From contig NZ_BMQK01000001.1 in NCBI RefSeq assembly GCF_014648075.1, forward strand, positions 930,001-994,000: a stretch of DNA of 64,000 bases, in the 5' to 3' direction. This DNA comes from Streptomyces ruber. GTDB lineage: Bacteria > Actinomycetota > Actinomycetes > Streptomycetales > Streptomycetaceae. Shown in pieces: positions 7,135-16,228 of this stretch (its first letter is position 1; every line of letters starts with the position of its first letter). The translations under genes were made by a program, and so were the position numbers. The notes beneath the pieces were generated by a model. It saw only the letters and a program-made list of their open reading frames with translations. It had not been told where the DNA came from and searched no databases.

Positions 7135-9957
7135 GTGCAGAAGAAGCGGCCTCGGCGCACAGGCAAGCAGACGGCCTCCACGGCCGCTCCGGAGCCGGGC
7201 GGGCGTACGGAGGACCAGCAGCCCGCCGTCGGCACCGGCCGTCCCGCCCACGTCCGCACCCGCCTCATCGGCGCCGTCGTCGTCGTGGCGGCCGCCATAG
7301 CGGGTGCCGGAGCGCCCTCGGTCCTGGCCGCGTCCGGTCAGTTGAACGACTCCCAGAACCTGGTGACGCTCGCCGAGCGCACCCAGCAGGCGCTCACCCT
7401 GGCCCACGCCCTCGCCGACGAGCGGGACGAGGTCACCTCGTACATCGCCGCCGGGCGCCCGGAGTCCGGGACCCCGGACGAGGAGCGCGCCGCACGCGTC
7501 GACCGGCAGGCCGGCGAACTCCGGGCGGACGCGGACGCCGCCCTCCGCGAGGACCTCGCCTCCATCACCGGGGTGCGCCGGTCGGCGCTGACGGGGGACG
7601 GCACCGCGCTCGAGGCACATGAGGCGTACTCGGCCGTCATCGCCGAGCTGCACACCCTCGCCGAGGACCTGGCCGAGCAGCTGCCGCCCCGCACGGGCCC
7701 CGGCGCGCACGCGCTCGCCGACCTGGACACCGCCGTCCAGCAGGCCGCCGCGACCCGCGGACTGCTGCTCGCCGCGCTCGCCGTGCCGGCGTCCGAGCGG
7801 ACCGTCATCGACCCCGTCACCGGCCTGCCCACCACCGCGAGCACCTCCACGGACGCCGACGCCGAGCAGCGCGACGCCCTCACTGCCGCCGCCCAGCAGG
7901 CCCGCGTCCGCTCCGACGCGGCCCTCGCCGGCTTCCGCGAGACGGCACCCGGGCGCGCCCGCGACGCGTACGACTCCACGGTCACCGGGCCCGAGGCCGC
8001 CTCCGCCGACGACTTCCTCGGCAGGCTCACCGACCGGCCGGCCCTCACCGACGACGAGCTGAACACGGACACCGACGAGCTGGACGCGGCCCTCACCGCA
8101 CGCGTCGAGCTGATGCGCGGTGCGGAGGCCTCCCTCCACGACCGGCGCACCAAGGACCTGGCCCGGCTCCGCGACGACGACGTCACCGCGCTGGAGATCC
8201 GGATCGCGGCCCTCGGCGGCCTGCTGCTCGTCGCCGTCGGCACCGCCACCGCCATGGCCCGCAGCCTCACCCGGCCGCTGGCCGCGGTGCGCATCGGCGC
8301 GGCCCGGGTCGCCGCCGACCCGGTGGCCGAGGAGCCCGTCCGGTTCACCGGCCGCAACGACGAGTTCGCCCAGGTCGTCCGCTCCGTCAACGCGCTGCGG
8401 GCGCACGCCGTGGCGCTGAACGAGCGGCTGGCGCCCCTGGAGGGCGACCGCAAGCACCTCATCGGCGAGCGGCAGCGCATGGCCGACGAACGCGACCGGC
8501 TGCGCGCCGAACTCGCCGACACCGCCGCGGAGCTGAAGCGGGCCCGCACCGGCGCGAGCGGTCCACTCGTCAACCTGTCCCTCCGCATCCTGGGTCTCGT
8601 CGAGAGCCAGCTCGCCGTCATCGAGCAGATGGAGGAGCGCGAGCAGGACGCCGACCGGCTCGCCACCCTCTTCAAGGTCGACCACCTCGCCACGGTCGTA
8701 CGCCGGCACAGCGAGAACCTCCTCGTCCTCGCGGGCGCCGAGCACGGCCGGCAGCACGCGGGTCCGATCCCCCTGGTCGACGTCGTGCGCGCCGCCGTCA
8801 GCGAGATCGAGCGCTACGACCGGGTGCGCATCGCCGAGCTGCCGCCGCACGCGCACATCGCCGGGGGCGCCGCCGACGACCTCAGCCACCTGCTCGCCGA
8901 ACTGCTGGAGAACGCCGCCTCGTTCTCGCCGCCCGACCTGCCCGTCGAGATCTCCGGCTGGCTGCTGGAGAACGGCGAGGTGATGCTCTCCGTGCAGGAC
9001 GAGGGCATCGGCGTCGCCGCCGACCGGCTGGAGGCCATCAACGACCGCCTGAAGAACTTCGACCCGCGGGAGCCGTACGAGCCCCACGGCGAGGAGGACG
9101 GCGAGGAGGCCGGGCTCGGTCTGTACGTGGTGGCCCGGCTCGCCCACCGGCACGGCGTGCGCGTACGGCTGCGCGAGCAGAAGCAGGGCGGTGTCGCGGC
9201 CGTCGCGGTGCTGCCCAAGCGGCTGCTCGCCGCCGCGCCCGCGACCGCGGGCCCCGGCTCCGGTCCGGTGGGCGCCGACACCCCCTCGATGTCCCTGCCG
9301 GGCGCCGACGCCGAGGCCAACTCCAACGTCCTGCCCGCCCGCTCGACCGTCGTCGTGCCCGAACCGGACGGCGCCGGTGACCCCCTGATCGAGGCGGCGG
9401 AGCGGGCCCTGCGCGCGCGGGGGACGGACGGGGACGACGGGACGACCGCGGACGACGACGCCGTACGTGACGACGACGCCGTACCCGACGAGGACGCCGC
9501 CGCACCGGAGGAGACCCCCGGAACCCCCGAACGGGTCTCCGAGACCACGATGGAGCTGGTCGCCCCGGCGCCCCCCGCGGACACCGGGACACCCCCGGAC
9601 GCCGACACCCATGAACGCGCCGCGGACGAGCGGCCCCTCGACGCGGGGGAGGCCGCCCGTTCCACCGAGGCCCCCCGGCTCACCGACAAGGGCCTTCCCA
9701 AGCGCACCCCCAAGGTCAACGCCCCCGCCCCGGCCGCCAGGCCCCGCGCCGGGGGCGTGAACGCCGAGGAACTCCGCCGCCGTCTCGGTGGTTTCCACCA
9801 GGGAGCCAAGGACGGCCGGCGCGACGTCGCCGCAGAGATCGCCGAGACAGGCGGTACCGGCGAGAAGACGGACGGGTCGGCCGTGCCCCCGGCACGCCGG
9901 CACGACCGTGACCCGCTCGAACCGTCGGGGGGCACTTCCGAGGAGGCAAGCAGTTGA
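7135..9957 (+). CDS. cvnA: Conservon sensor histidine kinase-like protein CvnA
   Basis: The 940-residue membrane protein has a first transmembrane helix near residues 43-64, then a long extracytoplasmic helical sensor region like nitrate/nitrite-sensing domains. A second helix lies near 357-377, followed by a HAMP-like linker and a GHKL ATPase domain with N box AELLENAASFSP (about 588), DEGIGV (about 622) and GLGLYVVARLAHRHG (about 660). The last 230 residues are acidic, Pro-rich and disordered. No response regulator follows; instead the GTPase-associated genes overlap it, as in conservons, where CvnA is thought to act like a G-protein-coupled sensor. Its stop overlaps the cvnB start (TTGA). 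Confidence 0.92.
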   Translation: MQKKRPRRTGKQTASTAAPEPGGRTEDQQPAVGTGRPAHVRTRLIGAVVVVAAAIAGAGAPSVLAASGQLNDSQNLVTLAERTQQALTLAHALADERDEVTSYIAAGRPESGTPDEERAARVDRQAGELRADADAALREDLASITGVRRSALTGDGTALEAHEAYSAVIAELHTLAEDLAEQLPPRTGPGAHALADLDTAVQQAAATRGLLLAALAVPASERTVIDPVTGLPTTASTSTDADAEQRDALTAAAQQARVRSDAALAGFRETAPGRARDAYDSTVTGPEAASADDFLGRLTDRPALTDDELNTDTDELDAALTARVELMRGAEASLHDRRTKDLARLRDDDVTALEIRIAALGGLLLVAVGTATAMARSLTRPLAAVRIGAARVAADPVAEEPVRFTGRNDEFAQVVRSVNALRAHAVALNERLAPLEGDRKHLIGERQRMADERDRLRAELADTAAELKRARTGASGPLVNLSLRILGLVESQLAVIEQMEEREQDADRLATLFKVDHLATVVRRHSENLLVLAGAEHGRQHAGPIPLVDVVRAAVSEIERYDRVRIAELPPHAHIAGGAADDLSHLLAELLENAASFSPPDLPVEISGWLLENGEVMLSVQDEGIGVAADRLEAINDRLKNFDPREPYEPHGEEDGEEAGLGLYVVARLAHRHGVRVRLREQKQGGVAAVAVLPKRLLAAAPATAGPGSGPVGADTPSMSLPGADAEANSNVLPARSTVVVPEPDGAGDPLIEAAERALRARGTDGDDGTTADDDAVRDDDAVPDEDAAAPEETPGTPERVSETTMELVAPAPPADTGTPPDADTHERAADERPLDAGEAARSTEAPRLTDKGLPKRTPKVNAPAPAARPRAGGVNAEELRRRLGGFHQGAKDGRRDVAAEIAETGGTGEKTDGSAVPPARRHDRDPLEPSGGTSEEASS

Positions 9958-10460
9958 CCGCGCCCAGCACGACCTTCGGACTGAGCCATGAGGCCCGTAA
10001 CCTGCACTGGCTGCTGACCAACCTCGTCGAGGAGGTGCCGGGCCTGCTGTCGGTCGCGGTGGTCTCCTCCGACGGCCTGCTGCTGCTCTCCTCCGACCCC
10101 GGCAGGAACGCGGAGGCGAGGGAGGAGCGGGCGGACCGTTCCGCCGGTCCCAGGGGCTCCGCAGCCGACCTCGCCACGATCGTCTCCGGCATCGGCAGCC
10201 TCACCATCGGCGCCGCCAAGCTGCTGGACGTCGGCGGGGTCAAGCAGACGATGGTCGCGATGGACGAGGGGAGCCTCTTCGTCATGTCGATCAGCGACGG
10301 CTCGCTGCTCGGCGCGCACGCCTCCCCGGACTGCGACATGAGCGCGGTGGCGTACCACATGGCGCTGTTCGTCGGCCGCGCCGGACACGTCCTGACCCCC
10401 GAACTCCGCAGCGAGCTGCGGGCGTCGCTCGAGGCGGAGACGGCGGGGAGCGGACGGTGA
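9954..10460 (+). CDS. cvnB: Roadblock/LC7 protein CvnB
   Basis: The 168-residue product is a roadblock/LC7-family protein, with the N-terminal helix LHWLLTNLVEEVPGLLSVAV and the strand VSSDGLLLLSSD typical of the fold. In conservons this protein is a GTPase-associated component that binds CvnA and CvnD at the membrane. The TTG start overlaps the cvnA stop by four bases and has a GGAGG site, so translation is probably coupled. A roughly 17-residue charged loop (around residues 48-64) interrupts the fold. Confidence 0.92.
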   Translation: MTAPSTTFGLSHEARNLHWLLTNLVEEVPGLLSVAVVSSDGLLLLSSDPGRNAEAREERADRSAGPRGSAADLATIVSGIGSLTIGAAKLLDVGGVKQTMVAMDEGSLFVMSISDGSLLGAHASPDCDMSAVAYHMALFVGRAGHVLTPELRSELRASLEAETAGSGR

Positions 10461-10918
10461 CCCCACCGAGGGCGCCGGGCGGACCATCCGCCGGGACGCG
10501 CAAGCTGCCCGTACGCGGCGGCGACCGCAGGCCCGCCCGGGTCCGCCCGTACTCCCTCACCGGTGGCCGCACCCGGTCCGGCCACGTGCTGCTCGTCGAG
10601 ACGTTCGTCGCCGCTCTCGAAGCCCCCGACGAGCCACAGGAATTGACGGACGGCACCACCGGAACGTTCACTACCGGAAGCGGCTCGTCCACCGCCAGGG
10701 TCATGCCCGAGATGCGGGCCATCGTCGAACTCTGCCGCCGCATGCGGACGGTGGCCGAGATCGCTGCGCTGCTGAGGATGCCGCTCGGCGTGGTCCGTGT
10801 CCTCCTCAGCGATCTCGCGGACCAGGGAAGAATTCGCGTGTACGGAACGGGGCACGGTCCGGGACAGCCGGACCGTGCCCTGCTGGAAAGGGTGCTGAGT
10901 GGACTCCGTCGTCTCTGA
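10457..10918 (+). CDS. cvnC: DUF742 conservon protein CvnC
   Basis: This 153-residue DUF742 protein has the family start RPYSLTGGRTRS and a C-terminal winged-helix-like segment RTVAEIAALLRMPLGVVRVL followed by LADQGRIRVYG. Its GTG overlaps the cvnB stop (GTGA). DUF742 proteins are constant members of conservons with an uncertain biochemical role, possibly an adaptor. The 3' end overlaps the cvnD start by 20 bases. Confidence 0.92.
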   Translation: MTPPRAPGGPSAGTRKLPVRGGDRRPARVRPYSLTGGRTRSGHVLLVETFVAALEAPDEPQELTDGTTGTFTTGSGSSTARVMPEMRAIVELCRRMRTVAEIAALLRMPLGVVRVLLSDLADQGRIRVYGTGHGPGQPDRALLERVLSGLRRL

Positions 10919-11591
10919 CGCCTCCTCCCCGGGGGTCGCCACCGGCGCCCGGAGGGGCGTCACCCGCGCCGCATCGGCCGGCCGGACCTCCCCGCGTGTG
11001 GAGCGCGAGGAGGAGCTGAAACCCTGGCAGACCGACATCACCCGCGCGCCCATCGCGACGAAGATCGTGATCGCGGGCGGGTTCGGCGCCGGCAAGACCA
11101 CCCTCGTCGGCACCGTCTCGGAGATCGAGCCGCTGCAGACCGAGGCGCTGATGACCGAGGCGAGCGAGGCCCACGACGACCTCTCGGCCACCCCGGACAA
11201 GACCACCACCACGGTGGCCATGGACTACGGCCGCATCACGCTCGACGACGACCTGGTGCTCTACCTGTTCGGCACGCCGGGCCAGCAGCGGTTCTGGTTC
11301 ATGTGGGACGACCTGGTGCGCGGGGCGATCGGCGCGGTCGTCCTCGCCGACACGCGGCGCCTCGCGGACTGCTTCCCGGCGCTCGACTACTTCGAGAGCT
11401 GCGGGCTGCCGTACGTCGTCGCCGTCAACCACTTCGACGGCAGCGAGCTGTTCGACGCCGAGGACGTCCGCGAGGCCCTGTCGGTGCCCGCGCAGATACC
11501 CGTCATGGTCATGGACGCGCGGAACCGCATATCCGTCGTGGAGACCCTCCTCGCGCTCTGCGCCCACGCCATCGCCACCAGCCCCGAGTAA
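10899..11591 (+). CDS. cvnD: Conservon GTPase CvnD
   Basis: The 230-residue small GTPase-like protein has P-loop GGFGAGKTT (about residues 60-68), switch region PDKTTTTVAMDYG, the G3-type motif FGTPGQQRFW, and a G4-like NHFD in AVNHFDGSE. This is the MglA/CvnD type of bacterial Ras-like protein that cycles with GTP under roadblock-protein control. An approximately 40-residue N-terminal extension is likely flexible. The GTG at 10899 lies inside the end of cvnC, which fits coupling. Confidence 0.93.
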   Translation: MDSVVSDASSPGVATGARRGVTRAASAGRTSPRVEREEELKPWQTDITRAPIATKIVIAGGFGAGKTTLVGTVSEIEPLQTEALMTEASEAHDDLSATPDKTTTTVAMDYGRITLDDDLVLYLFGTPGQQRFWFMWDDLVRGAIGAVVLADTRRLADCFPALDYFESCGLPYVVAVNHFDGSELFDAEDVREALSVPAQIPVMVMDARNRISVVETLLALCAHAIATSPE

Positions 11592-11625
11592 CGCCACCAG
11601 ACCCGAGTAGGAGAACAGCTCCCGG

Positions 11626-12867
11626 ATGCGGAAGATACTCGTCGTCGGAGCCGGCCAGTCCGGACTTCAGCTCGCCCTCGGCCTCCAGGCGCACGGGTAC
11701 GAGGTCACCCTGATGTCCAACCGGACGGCCGACGAGATCCGCACCGGACGGGTCATGTCGACCCAGGTCATGTTCCACACGGCGCTCCAGCACGAGCGCG
11801 ACCTGAAGCTGAACTTCTGGGAGCACCGGGCCCCGCGGATCGAGGGGCTCGGCATGTCCGTCGCCGGCCCCGCGGCGCAGCGCGTCGTCGACTGGACGGG
11901 CAGGCTGCGGGGGTACGCGCAGTCGGTCGACCAGCGCGTGAAGATGGCCGGCTGGCTGGAGGCCTTCGCCCAGCGCGGCGGCCGGCTCGTCGTGCACGGC
12001 GCGGCCGTCTCCGACCTGGACTACTTCTCCCGCGCCTACGACCTGGTGCTCGTCGCGGCGGGCAAGGGCGAGCTGGTGTCGATGTTCGCCCGCGACGCCG
12101 CCCGCTCCCCGCACCGCGAGCCGCAGCGCGCCCTCGCCGTCGCCTACGTGCACGGCCTCGCCCCCCGCCCGGAGTGCCCGGACACCGACGCGATGCGCTG
12201 CAACCTCGTCCCGGGCGTCGGCGAACTGTTCGTCATCCCGACGCTCACCCTCTCGGGACGCGCCGACATCCTGTTCTGGGAAGGCGTCCCCGGCGGCCCC
12301 GCCGACGTCTTCCAGGGCGTCGGCAGCCCGGCGGAGCACCTCTCCTTGATGCTGGGGCTCATGCAGCGGTACACGCCCTGGGAGTACGCGCGCGCCACCA
12401 AGGCCGAGCTCACCGACGCGCGCGGCACCCTCGTCGGCCGCTACGCCCCCACCGTCCGGCACCCCGTCGCGCACCTGCCCGGCGGCGGGCTCGCCCTGGG
12501 CGTCGCCGACGTGGTCGTGGTGAACGACCCCGTCACCAACCAGGGCGCCAACGCCGCCGCGAAGTGCGCCGCCTCCTACCTCGCGTCGATCCTGGAGCGG
12601 GGCGAGAAGGAGTTCGACGAGGCGTGGATGCGGGCCACGTTCGACCGCTACTGGGAGAGCGCGCGGCACGTCACCAAGTGGACGAACGCCATGCTCGGCG
12701 TCCCCCCGGAGCACGTGCTCAACCTGATCGGCGCGGCGGGCGCGCTCCCCGCGGTCGCGGACCGCTTCGCGGCCGGCTTCGACGACCCGTCCGACTTCGA
12801 GGACTTCTTCTACGAACCGGAGCGGACCGAGGCGTACCTGGCCTCGCTCACCGGCACGCACGCCTAG
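11626..12867 (+). CDS. Styrene/indole monooxygenase-type FAD protein
   Basis: The 413-residue protein begins with the dinucleotide-binding motif VVGAGQSGLQLALGL (residues 6-20) and continues as a StyA-like two-component flavin monooxygenase large subunit, including VSDLDYFSRAYDLVLVAAGKGE and the late flavin motif NDPVTNQGANAAAKCA. Such enzymes epoxidise styrene or indole with reduced FAD from a separate reductase. No StyB-like reductase is seen in the window, so electrons must come from elsewhere. It follows cvnD by 34 bases with an AGGAG site and probably belongs to the same transcript, a place where some conservons carry a cytochrome P450. Substrate unknown. Confidence 0.85.
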   Translation: MRKILVVGAGQSGLQLALGLQAHGYEVTLMSNRTADEIRTGRVMSTQVMFHTALQHERDLKLNFWEHRAPRIEGLGMSVAGPAAQRVVDWTGRLRGYAQSVDQRVKMAGWLEAFAQRGGRLVVHGAAVSDLDYFSRAYDLVLVAAGKGELVSMFARDAARSPHREPQRALAVAYVHGLAPRPECPDTDAMRCNLVPGVGELFVIPTLTLSGRADILFWEGVPGGPADVFQGVGSPAEHLSLMLGLMQRYTPWEYARATKAELTDARGTLVGRYAPTVRHPVAHLPGGGLALGVADVVVVNDPVTNQGANAAAKCAASYLASILERGEKEFDEAWMRATFDRYWESARHVTKWTNAMLGVPPEHVLNLIGAAGALPAVADRFAAGFDDPSDFEDFFYEPERTEAYLASLTGTHA

Positions 12868-12875
12868 GCCGATCC

Positions 12876-12912
12876 CCGGGCCGTTCCCCGAGCCGTTCCC
12901 TGGGCCGTTCGT
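12876..12912. repeat. Short 12-bp repeats after the conservon
   Basis: Three near copies of GGGCCGTTCCCC-like units follow the monooxygenase stop. No terminator-quality hairpin is formed. Confidence 0.5.
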
Positions 12913-13070
12913 GTGCGGTGGTGTGGGCGATTCGTGTGAATTGATGCTGTTCGCCGAGCGCGGGGCGCACATGCGGTGACGCCCCGACGAGATCCTCGAT
13001 CGGGCCCCGGGACTCCGTCGTGGAGATCCGGACGCCCACGCTTGTCATGCAGCGCCCACAGGAGGTTGGT

Positions 13071-13295
13071 ATGCGTTCCCTCATGCGTTCGGTTCTCGTC
13101 GGCTGCGCCACAGCGGGCCTGGCCCTGGCGGGTTCCGCCTCGGCCCATGCCGGTGGTGGCGGGGACGAGGGTAACCACGACACCCGCGTCGGCATCAACA
13201 AGGAAGTCCACGACTCGGGCTGGGGATCAGGCAACGGCAACGGGGTCCTGACCCCGGGCGGCGGTGTCATCTTCGGGTCCTTCGTCCAGGACTGA
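13071..13295 (+). CDS. Small secreted protein, unknown function
   Basis: The 74-residue product starts at an ATG with an excellent AGGAGG site. It has a signal peptide (SVLVGCATAGLALAGSASAHA), then a mature peptide of about 48 residues rich in Gly, Asn and Asp with no cysteine. It is monocistronic between the conservon operon and a strong hairpin. It is not a chaplin: the hydrophobic repeat and cysteines are missing. I do not recognise the family. Confidence 0.75.
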   Translation: MRSLMRSVLVGCATAGLALAGSASAHAGGGGDEGNHDTRVGINKEVHDSGWGSGNGNGVLTPGGGVIFGSFVQD

Positions 13296-13308
13296 CCCTC
13301 CGGCATCT

Positions 13309-13344
13309 CGGCGGGCGGGGCACCATCGGGTGCCCCGCCCGCCG
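13309..13344. terminator. Strong hairpin between convergent genes
   Basis: A perfect 16-bp stem (CGGCGGGCGGGGCACC) with a four-base ATCG loop lies between the small secreted protein gene and the convergent NlpC/P60 gene. It can serve as a bidirectional terminator. Confidence 0.88.
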
Positions 13345-13400
13345 TCGTCGGCGGACCGGGGCGCGGACGGCGGGCCGCCCCCGTCACCGGCCGCATCGCG

Positions 13401-14567
13401 TCACCGGTCCGCTCCCGCCCCCGGTCCGCCCCCCGGCGCCACCGCGGAGCCGTACCCCTCGTCCGCCCCGGCCGACGCCCCCTCGGGAAGGCGCACGGGT
13501 GTGTACCGGGTGAGGGGTCTGCCCTCCGGGTCGGGGCGTACCGCGCCCAGCACCGGGTTGGCCGCGATCGGCGACACCTTCACCGCCGCCCCGGGGCGCG
13601 GCGCGTGGACGACCAGCCCGGCACCGAGGTAGACGGCCACATGAGTGGCCCGGGGGAAGTAGACGACGAGGTCGCCGGGCCGCAGCCGGCCGAGCGGCAC
13701 CCGGGGCAGCCGCTTCCACTGCTCCTGGCTGGTCCGGGGGACGGGCCGCCCCGCCCGCGCCCAGGCCCGCGAGGTGAGCCCCGAGCAGTCGTACGCGTCC
13801 GGCCCCTCGGCACCCCACTCGTACGGCTTGCCGATCTGTTCCACGGCGTACCCGAGCGCCGCCGCGCCGTCCTCGGTGGGCGGCCGCACGCCGCCGAGCG
13901 CCCCCGAGGCGAGGAGCCGCCGCTGCGCACCGGCCGTCCGCTCCCGCTCCAGCTCGGAGATCCGCCGCAACTGGTCGTCGCCGATCGAGGCGAGCAGCTC
14001 CTCGACCCCCCGCAGCCGCTCCCGCACGACGTCCCGTTCCCGCCCGCGCCGTGCCGTGAGCGAGAGCCGCTCGTCCAGGGCCCTCCGTGCCGCTCTGGCG
14101 AGGGCGTCGGCACGCCGCTCGCTGCCGGCCAGCCGCCGTACGGTCCCGGCCCGTTCCCGGGACACCCGCCTGATGACATGGGCCTGGTCGAGGGCGCGGT
14201 GCGGATCGCGGGCCAGCAGCAACCGCAGGTAGGGGGAGAGGTCGGAACGGCTCTGGTACTGCTGCCGGGCGAGCCGGCCGACGGCGCCCCGGCTGTCCCG
14301 GAGCGACAGGCGGGCATCGCTGAGCCTCCGGTCCAGCCGCCGGACCTCGGCGCGCTGTTCCGTCAGCCGCTCCTCGGTCGCGTTGTACGCCTCGGTGGCC
14401 GCCTCGGTCTCCCGGTACAGCCGCCTCAGCTCGGCCAGCAGTCCGGCGGCGGAGCGCTCCCGTGGCTCCGGCAGGGCGACGGAGGCGGGGGCGGCGGGCG
14501 CGGCGGCGAGGACCGTCACGACCGCCACCGTGAGAACCAGGCCGCGACCGGGCCGTCCTGCCGACAC
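13401..14567 (-). CDS. NlpC/P60-family cell wall hydrolase, secreted
   Basis: The 388-residue product starts at a GTG at 14567 preceded by a perfect GGAGGTGA site. It has a signal peptide (LVLTVAVVTVLAAAPAAPAS), then a long Arg/Glu/Leu-rich coiled coil (about residues 35-240) and a C-terminal NlpC/P60 domain. The catalytic Cys is in DAYDCSGLTSRAW and the His in ATHVAVYLGAGLVVHAP. This is the RipA/SCO-type arrangement of D,L-endopeptidases that cut peptidoglycan stems during growth or division, with the coiled coil often serving as a regulatory arm. The next gene upstream on the strand is a small unknown gene. Confidence 0.9.
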   Translation of the reverse strand: MSAGRPGRGLVLTVAVVTVLAAAPAAPASVALPEPRERSAAGLLAELRRLYRETEAATEAYNATEERLTEQRAEVRRLDRRLSDARLSLRDSRGAVGRLARQQYQSRSDLSPYLRLLLARDPHRALDQAHVIRRVSRERAGTVRRLAGSERRADALARAARRALDERLSLTARRGRERDVVRERLRGVEELLASIGDDQLRRISELERERTAGAQRRLLASGALGGVRPPTEDGAAALGYAVEQIGKPYEWGAEGPDAYDCSGLTSRAWARAGRPVPRTSQEQWKRLPRVPLGRLRPGDLVVYFPRATHVAVYLGAGLVVHAPRPGAAVKVSPIAANPVLGAVRPDPEGRPLTRYTPVRLPEGASAGADEGYGSAVAPGGGPGAGADR

Positions 14568-14677
14568 GCCATCACCTCCGATGCCCGCGATGGCGCCTCC
14601 ACCGCGTACCCCGCACCGGCAGGATGGGACGGGCCCGTCCGGTGCGCCCCCGGGGTGACCGCTCCGGACCAAGGAGA

Positions 14678-15016
14678 TCACTCGTCGGCGGTGCCGCCCG
14701 GCCCGCCCGGCGTGTCGCCTGGCTTCGCGCCTTCCGGTCTCCCGCCTCCCGGGTTCCTGGACCAGGGCCACCGGGGCCCGCCGGCGCGGCCCGCGGGGTC
14801 GGGGTCGTACTCGTACTGCCACCTCGCGGCGAGGGCGAAGCGCCCCGCCTGCGGCCGCGGCACCCGCCGGTAGACGAGCACGGCCGGCTCCCCGCCCGCG
14901 GCGGCCGGCACCGGGACCCGGTACGTCTTGGGCGGGTGCCCGGTGATGCCGAGGAGCACGGGCAGGACGCGCCCGTCGAGGGGCCCGCCGACGAACGGGG
15001 TGTCTTCGCTCTTCAC
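14678..15016 (-). CDS. Hypothetical protein, 112 residues
   Basis: A GTG start at 15016 (VKSEDTPFVGGPLDGRVLPV) gives a small soluble protein with a conserved-looking core (VYRRVPRPQAGRFALAARWQ) and a Gly/Pro-rich tail. The N-terminal GGPLDG pattern recurs in many small actinobacterial proteins of unknown function. It lies just after a TetR gene on the same strand. No function is proposed. Confidence 0.65.
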   Translation of the reverse strand: MKSEDTPFVGGPLDGRVLPVLLGITGHPPKTYRVPVPAAAGGEPAVLVYRRVPRPQAGRFALAARWQYEYDPDPAGRAGGPRWPWSRNPGGGRPEGAKPGDTPGGPGGTADE

Positions 15017-15041
15017 CCCACCAGTGTCACAGCCTCCGGTG

Positions 15042-15767
15042 TCACCGCAGGTGCGCCGCCTCCCCCACGAGGGGCAGCACACGCCGCAGCAGCCCGCCCA
15101 CGGAGCCCCCGGAGTCCTCCGCCGCCAGCACCTCGCGCACCACGCCGGCGGTCTGCCCGTCCCGTCCCGCGGTGGCCAGGAGACCGGCCACGAACTGCTC
15201 GACCAGCCAGTCCCGCAGCTCGTCCCGCGACGGCTCCTTGCCCTCGTCCAGCCAGATCAGGGAGGCGGCCTCGACGGAACTTATCCACATGCGCACGGCC
15301 ATCCGCAGCCGTGCCCCGGGCCCGGTCACCCCGAGGCCGCGCAGGACGTGCTCGACGGCGGCCCGCCGCACCCCGTCCACGATGGCGCCCGTGCGCGACG
15401 TCGCGACGACGCTGCCGCTCTGCAGCAGTGCGCCGAACCCGGTGTCGTGCTCGTCGACGAAGGCCAGGTAGCGGTTCAGCACCCGGCCGAGCCGCTCGGT
15501 GAAGGGCCCTCCGGGCGGCTCCGCGAAGCAGCGCTCCAGCTCGTCGGCGGCGGACCGCAGGGCGGCCTCGTAGAGCTGCTGCTTGCCGCCGGGGAAGTAC
15601 CGGTACACCAGCGGCCGGGACACGCCGGCGGTCTCCGCCACGTCGTCCAGCGAGATCTCCTCGGGCGCCCGGTGCGCGAAGAGCTCCAGCGCCGCCGCGA
15701 GCAGTTGGCGGCGCCGTTCCTCGACGCTCAGCCGCCGGTACGCGCGTGGGGGAGACTCCGAGGCCAT
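15042..15767 (-). CDS. TetR-family transcriptional regulator
   Basis: The 241-residue product has the TetR helix-turn-helix ISLDDVAETAGVSRPLVYRY (about residues 37-56) followed by FPGGKQQLYEAAL, and a C-terminal ligand/dimer region. The start at the ATG at 15767 (MASESPPRAYRRLS) fits family length. It stands alone before a small unknown gene, and upstream lies a 26-bp tandem array. The effector and targets are unknown; no clear palindrome is seen next to its start. Confidence 0.9.
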   Translation of the reverse strand: MASESPPRAYRRLSVEERRRQLLAAALELFAHRAPEEISLDDVAETAGVSRPLVYRYFPGGKQQLYEAALRSAADELERCFAEPPGGPFTERLGRVLNRYLAFVDEHDTGFGALLQSGSVVATSRTGAIVDGVRRAAVEHVLRGLGVTGPGARLRMAVRMWISSVEAASLIWLDEGKEPSRDELRDWLVEQFVAGLLATAGRDGQTAGVVREVLAAEDSGGSVGGLLRRVLPLVGEAAHLR

Positions 15768-15879
15768 GTCCGGCAGCGTAGCCGGGCCCCGCCCCGGACG
15801 GGCGGCCGATGCGCCGCGGGCGCCGGGTCCGGGCCACACCTCACCGGCTCACGCGCCACGCCCGTCTCACAGTGCATTG

Positions 15880-16200
15880 CCCGGGCGCTGTCCCTGGTTG
15901 TCCCGCCCGGGCGCTGTCCCTGGTTGCCCCGCCCGGGCGCTGTCCTTGGTTGTCCCGCCCGGGCGCTGTCCTTGGTTGTCCCGCCCGGGCGCTGTCCTTG
16001 GTTGTCCCGCCCGGGCGCTGTCCTTGGTCGTCCCGCCCGGGCGCTGTCCTTGGTCGTCCCGCCCGGGCGCTGTCCTTGGTCGTCCCGCCCGGGCGCTGTC
16101 CCTGGTCGTCCCGCCCGGGCACCGTCCCTGGTCATCCCCCCGGGTACCGTCCCCGATCATCCCCCCCAGACACCGTCCCCGGTCATCCCCCCGGGCATCG
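15880..16200. repeat. 26-bp tandem array, about 12 units
   Basis: Units beginning CCCGGGCGCTGTCC start at 15880, 15906, 15932 and so on every 26 bases to 16114, nearly identical over the first nine. Three progressively diverged units follow to about 16200. Each unit contains the CCCGGG palindrome. There are no spacers, so it is not a CRISPR array. It fills the space between the TetR gene start and the stop of the FtsI-like gene. A 26-bp unit is not a multiple of three, so a coding role is unlikely. Confidence 0.92.
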
Positions 16201-16228
16201 CCCCAGGTCCCCCGGCCACCGCCCCCGC

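Noticed and set aside
7117..9903. A 928-codon minus-strand frame over cvnA
   Set aside because: Antisense shadow of a well-supported histidine kinase-like gene; repetitive His/Gly/Asp composition.
12848..13396. Minus-strand frame opposite the small secreted protein
   Set aside because: The plus-strand gene has a perfect ribosome site, signal peptide and terminator, whereas this frame has none.
15880..16200. Possible CRISPR array
   Set aside because: Units abut with no spacers, no cas genes are near, and the unit is 26 bp in direct tandem.
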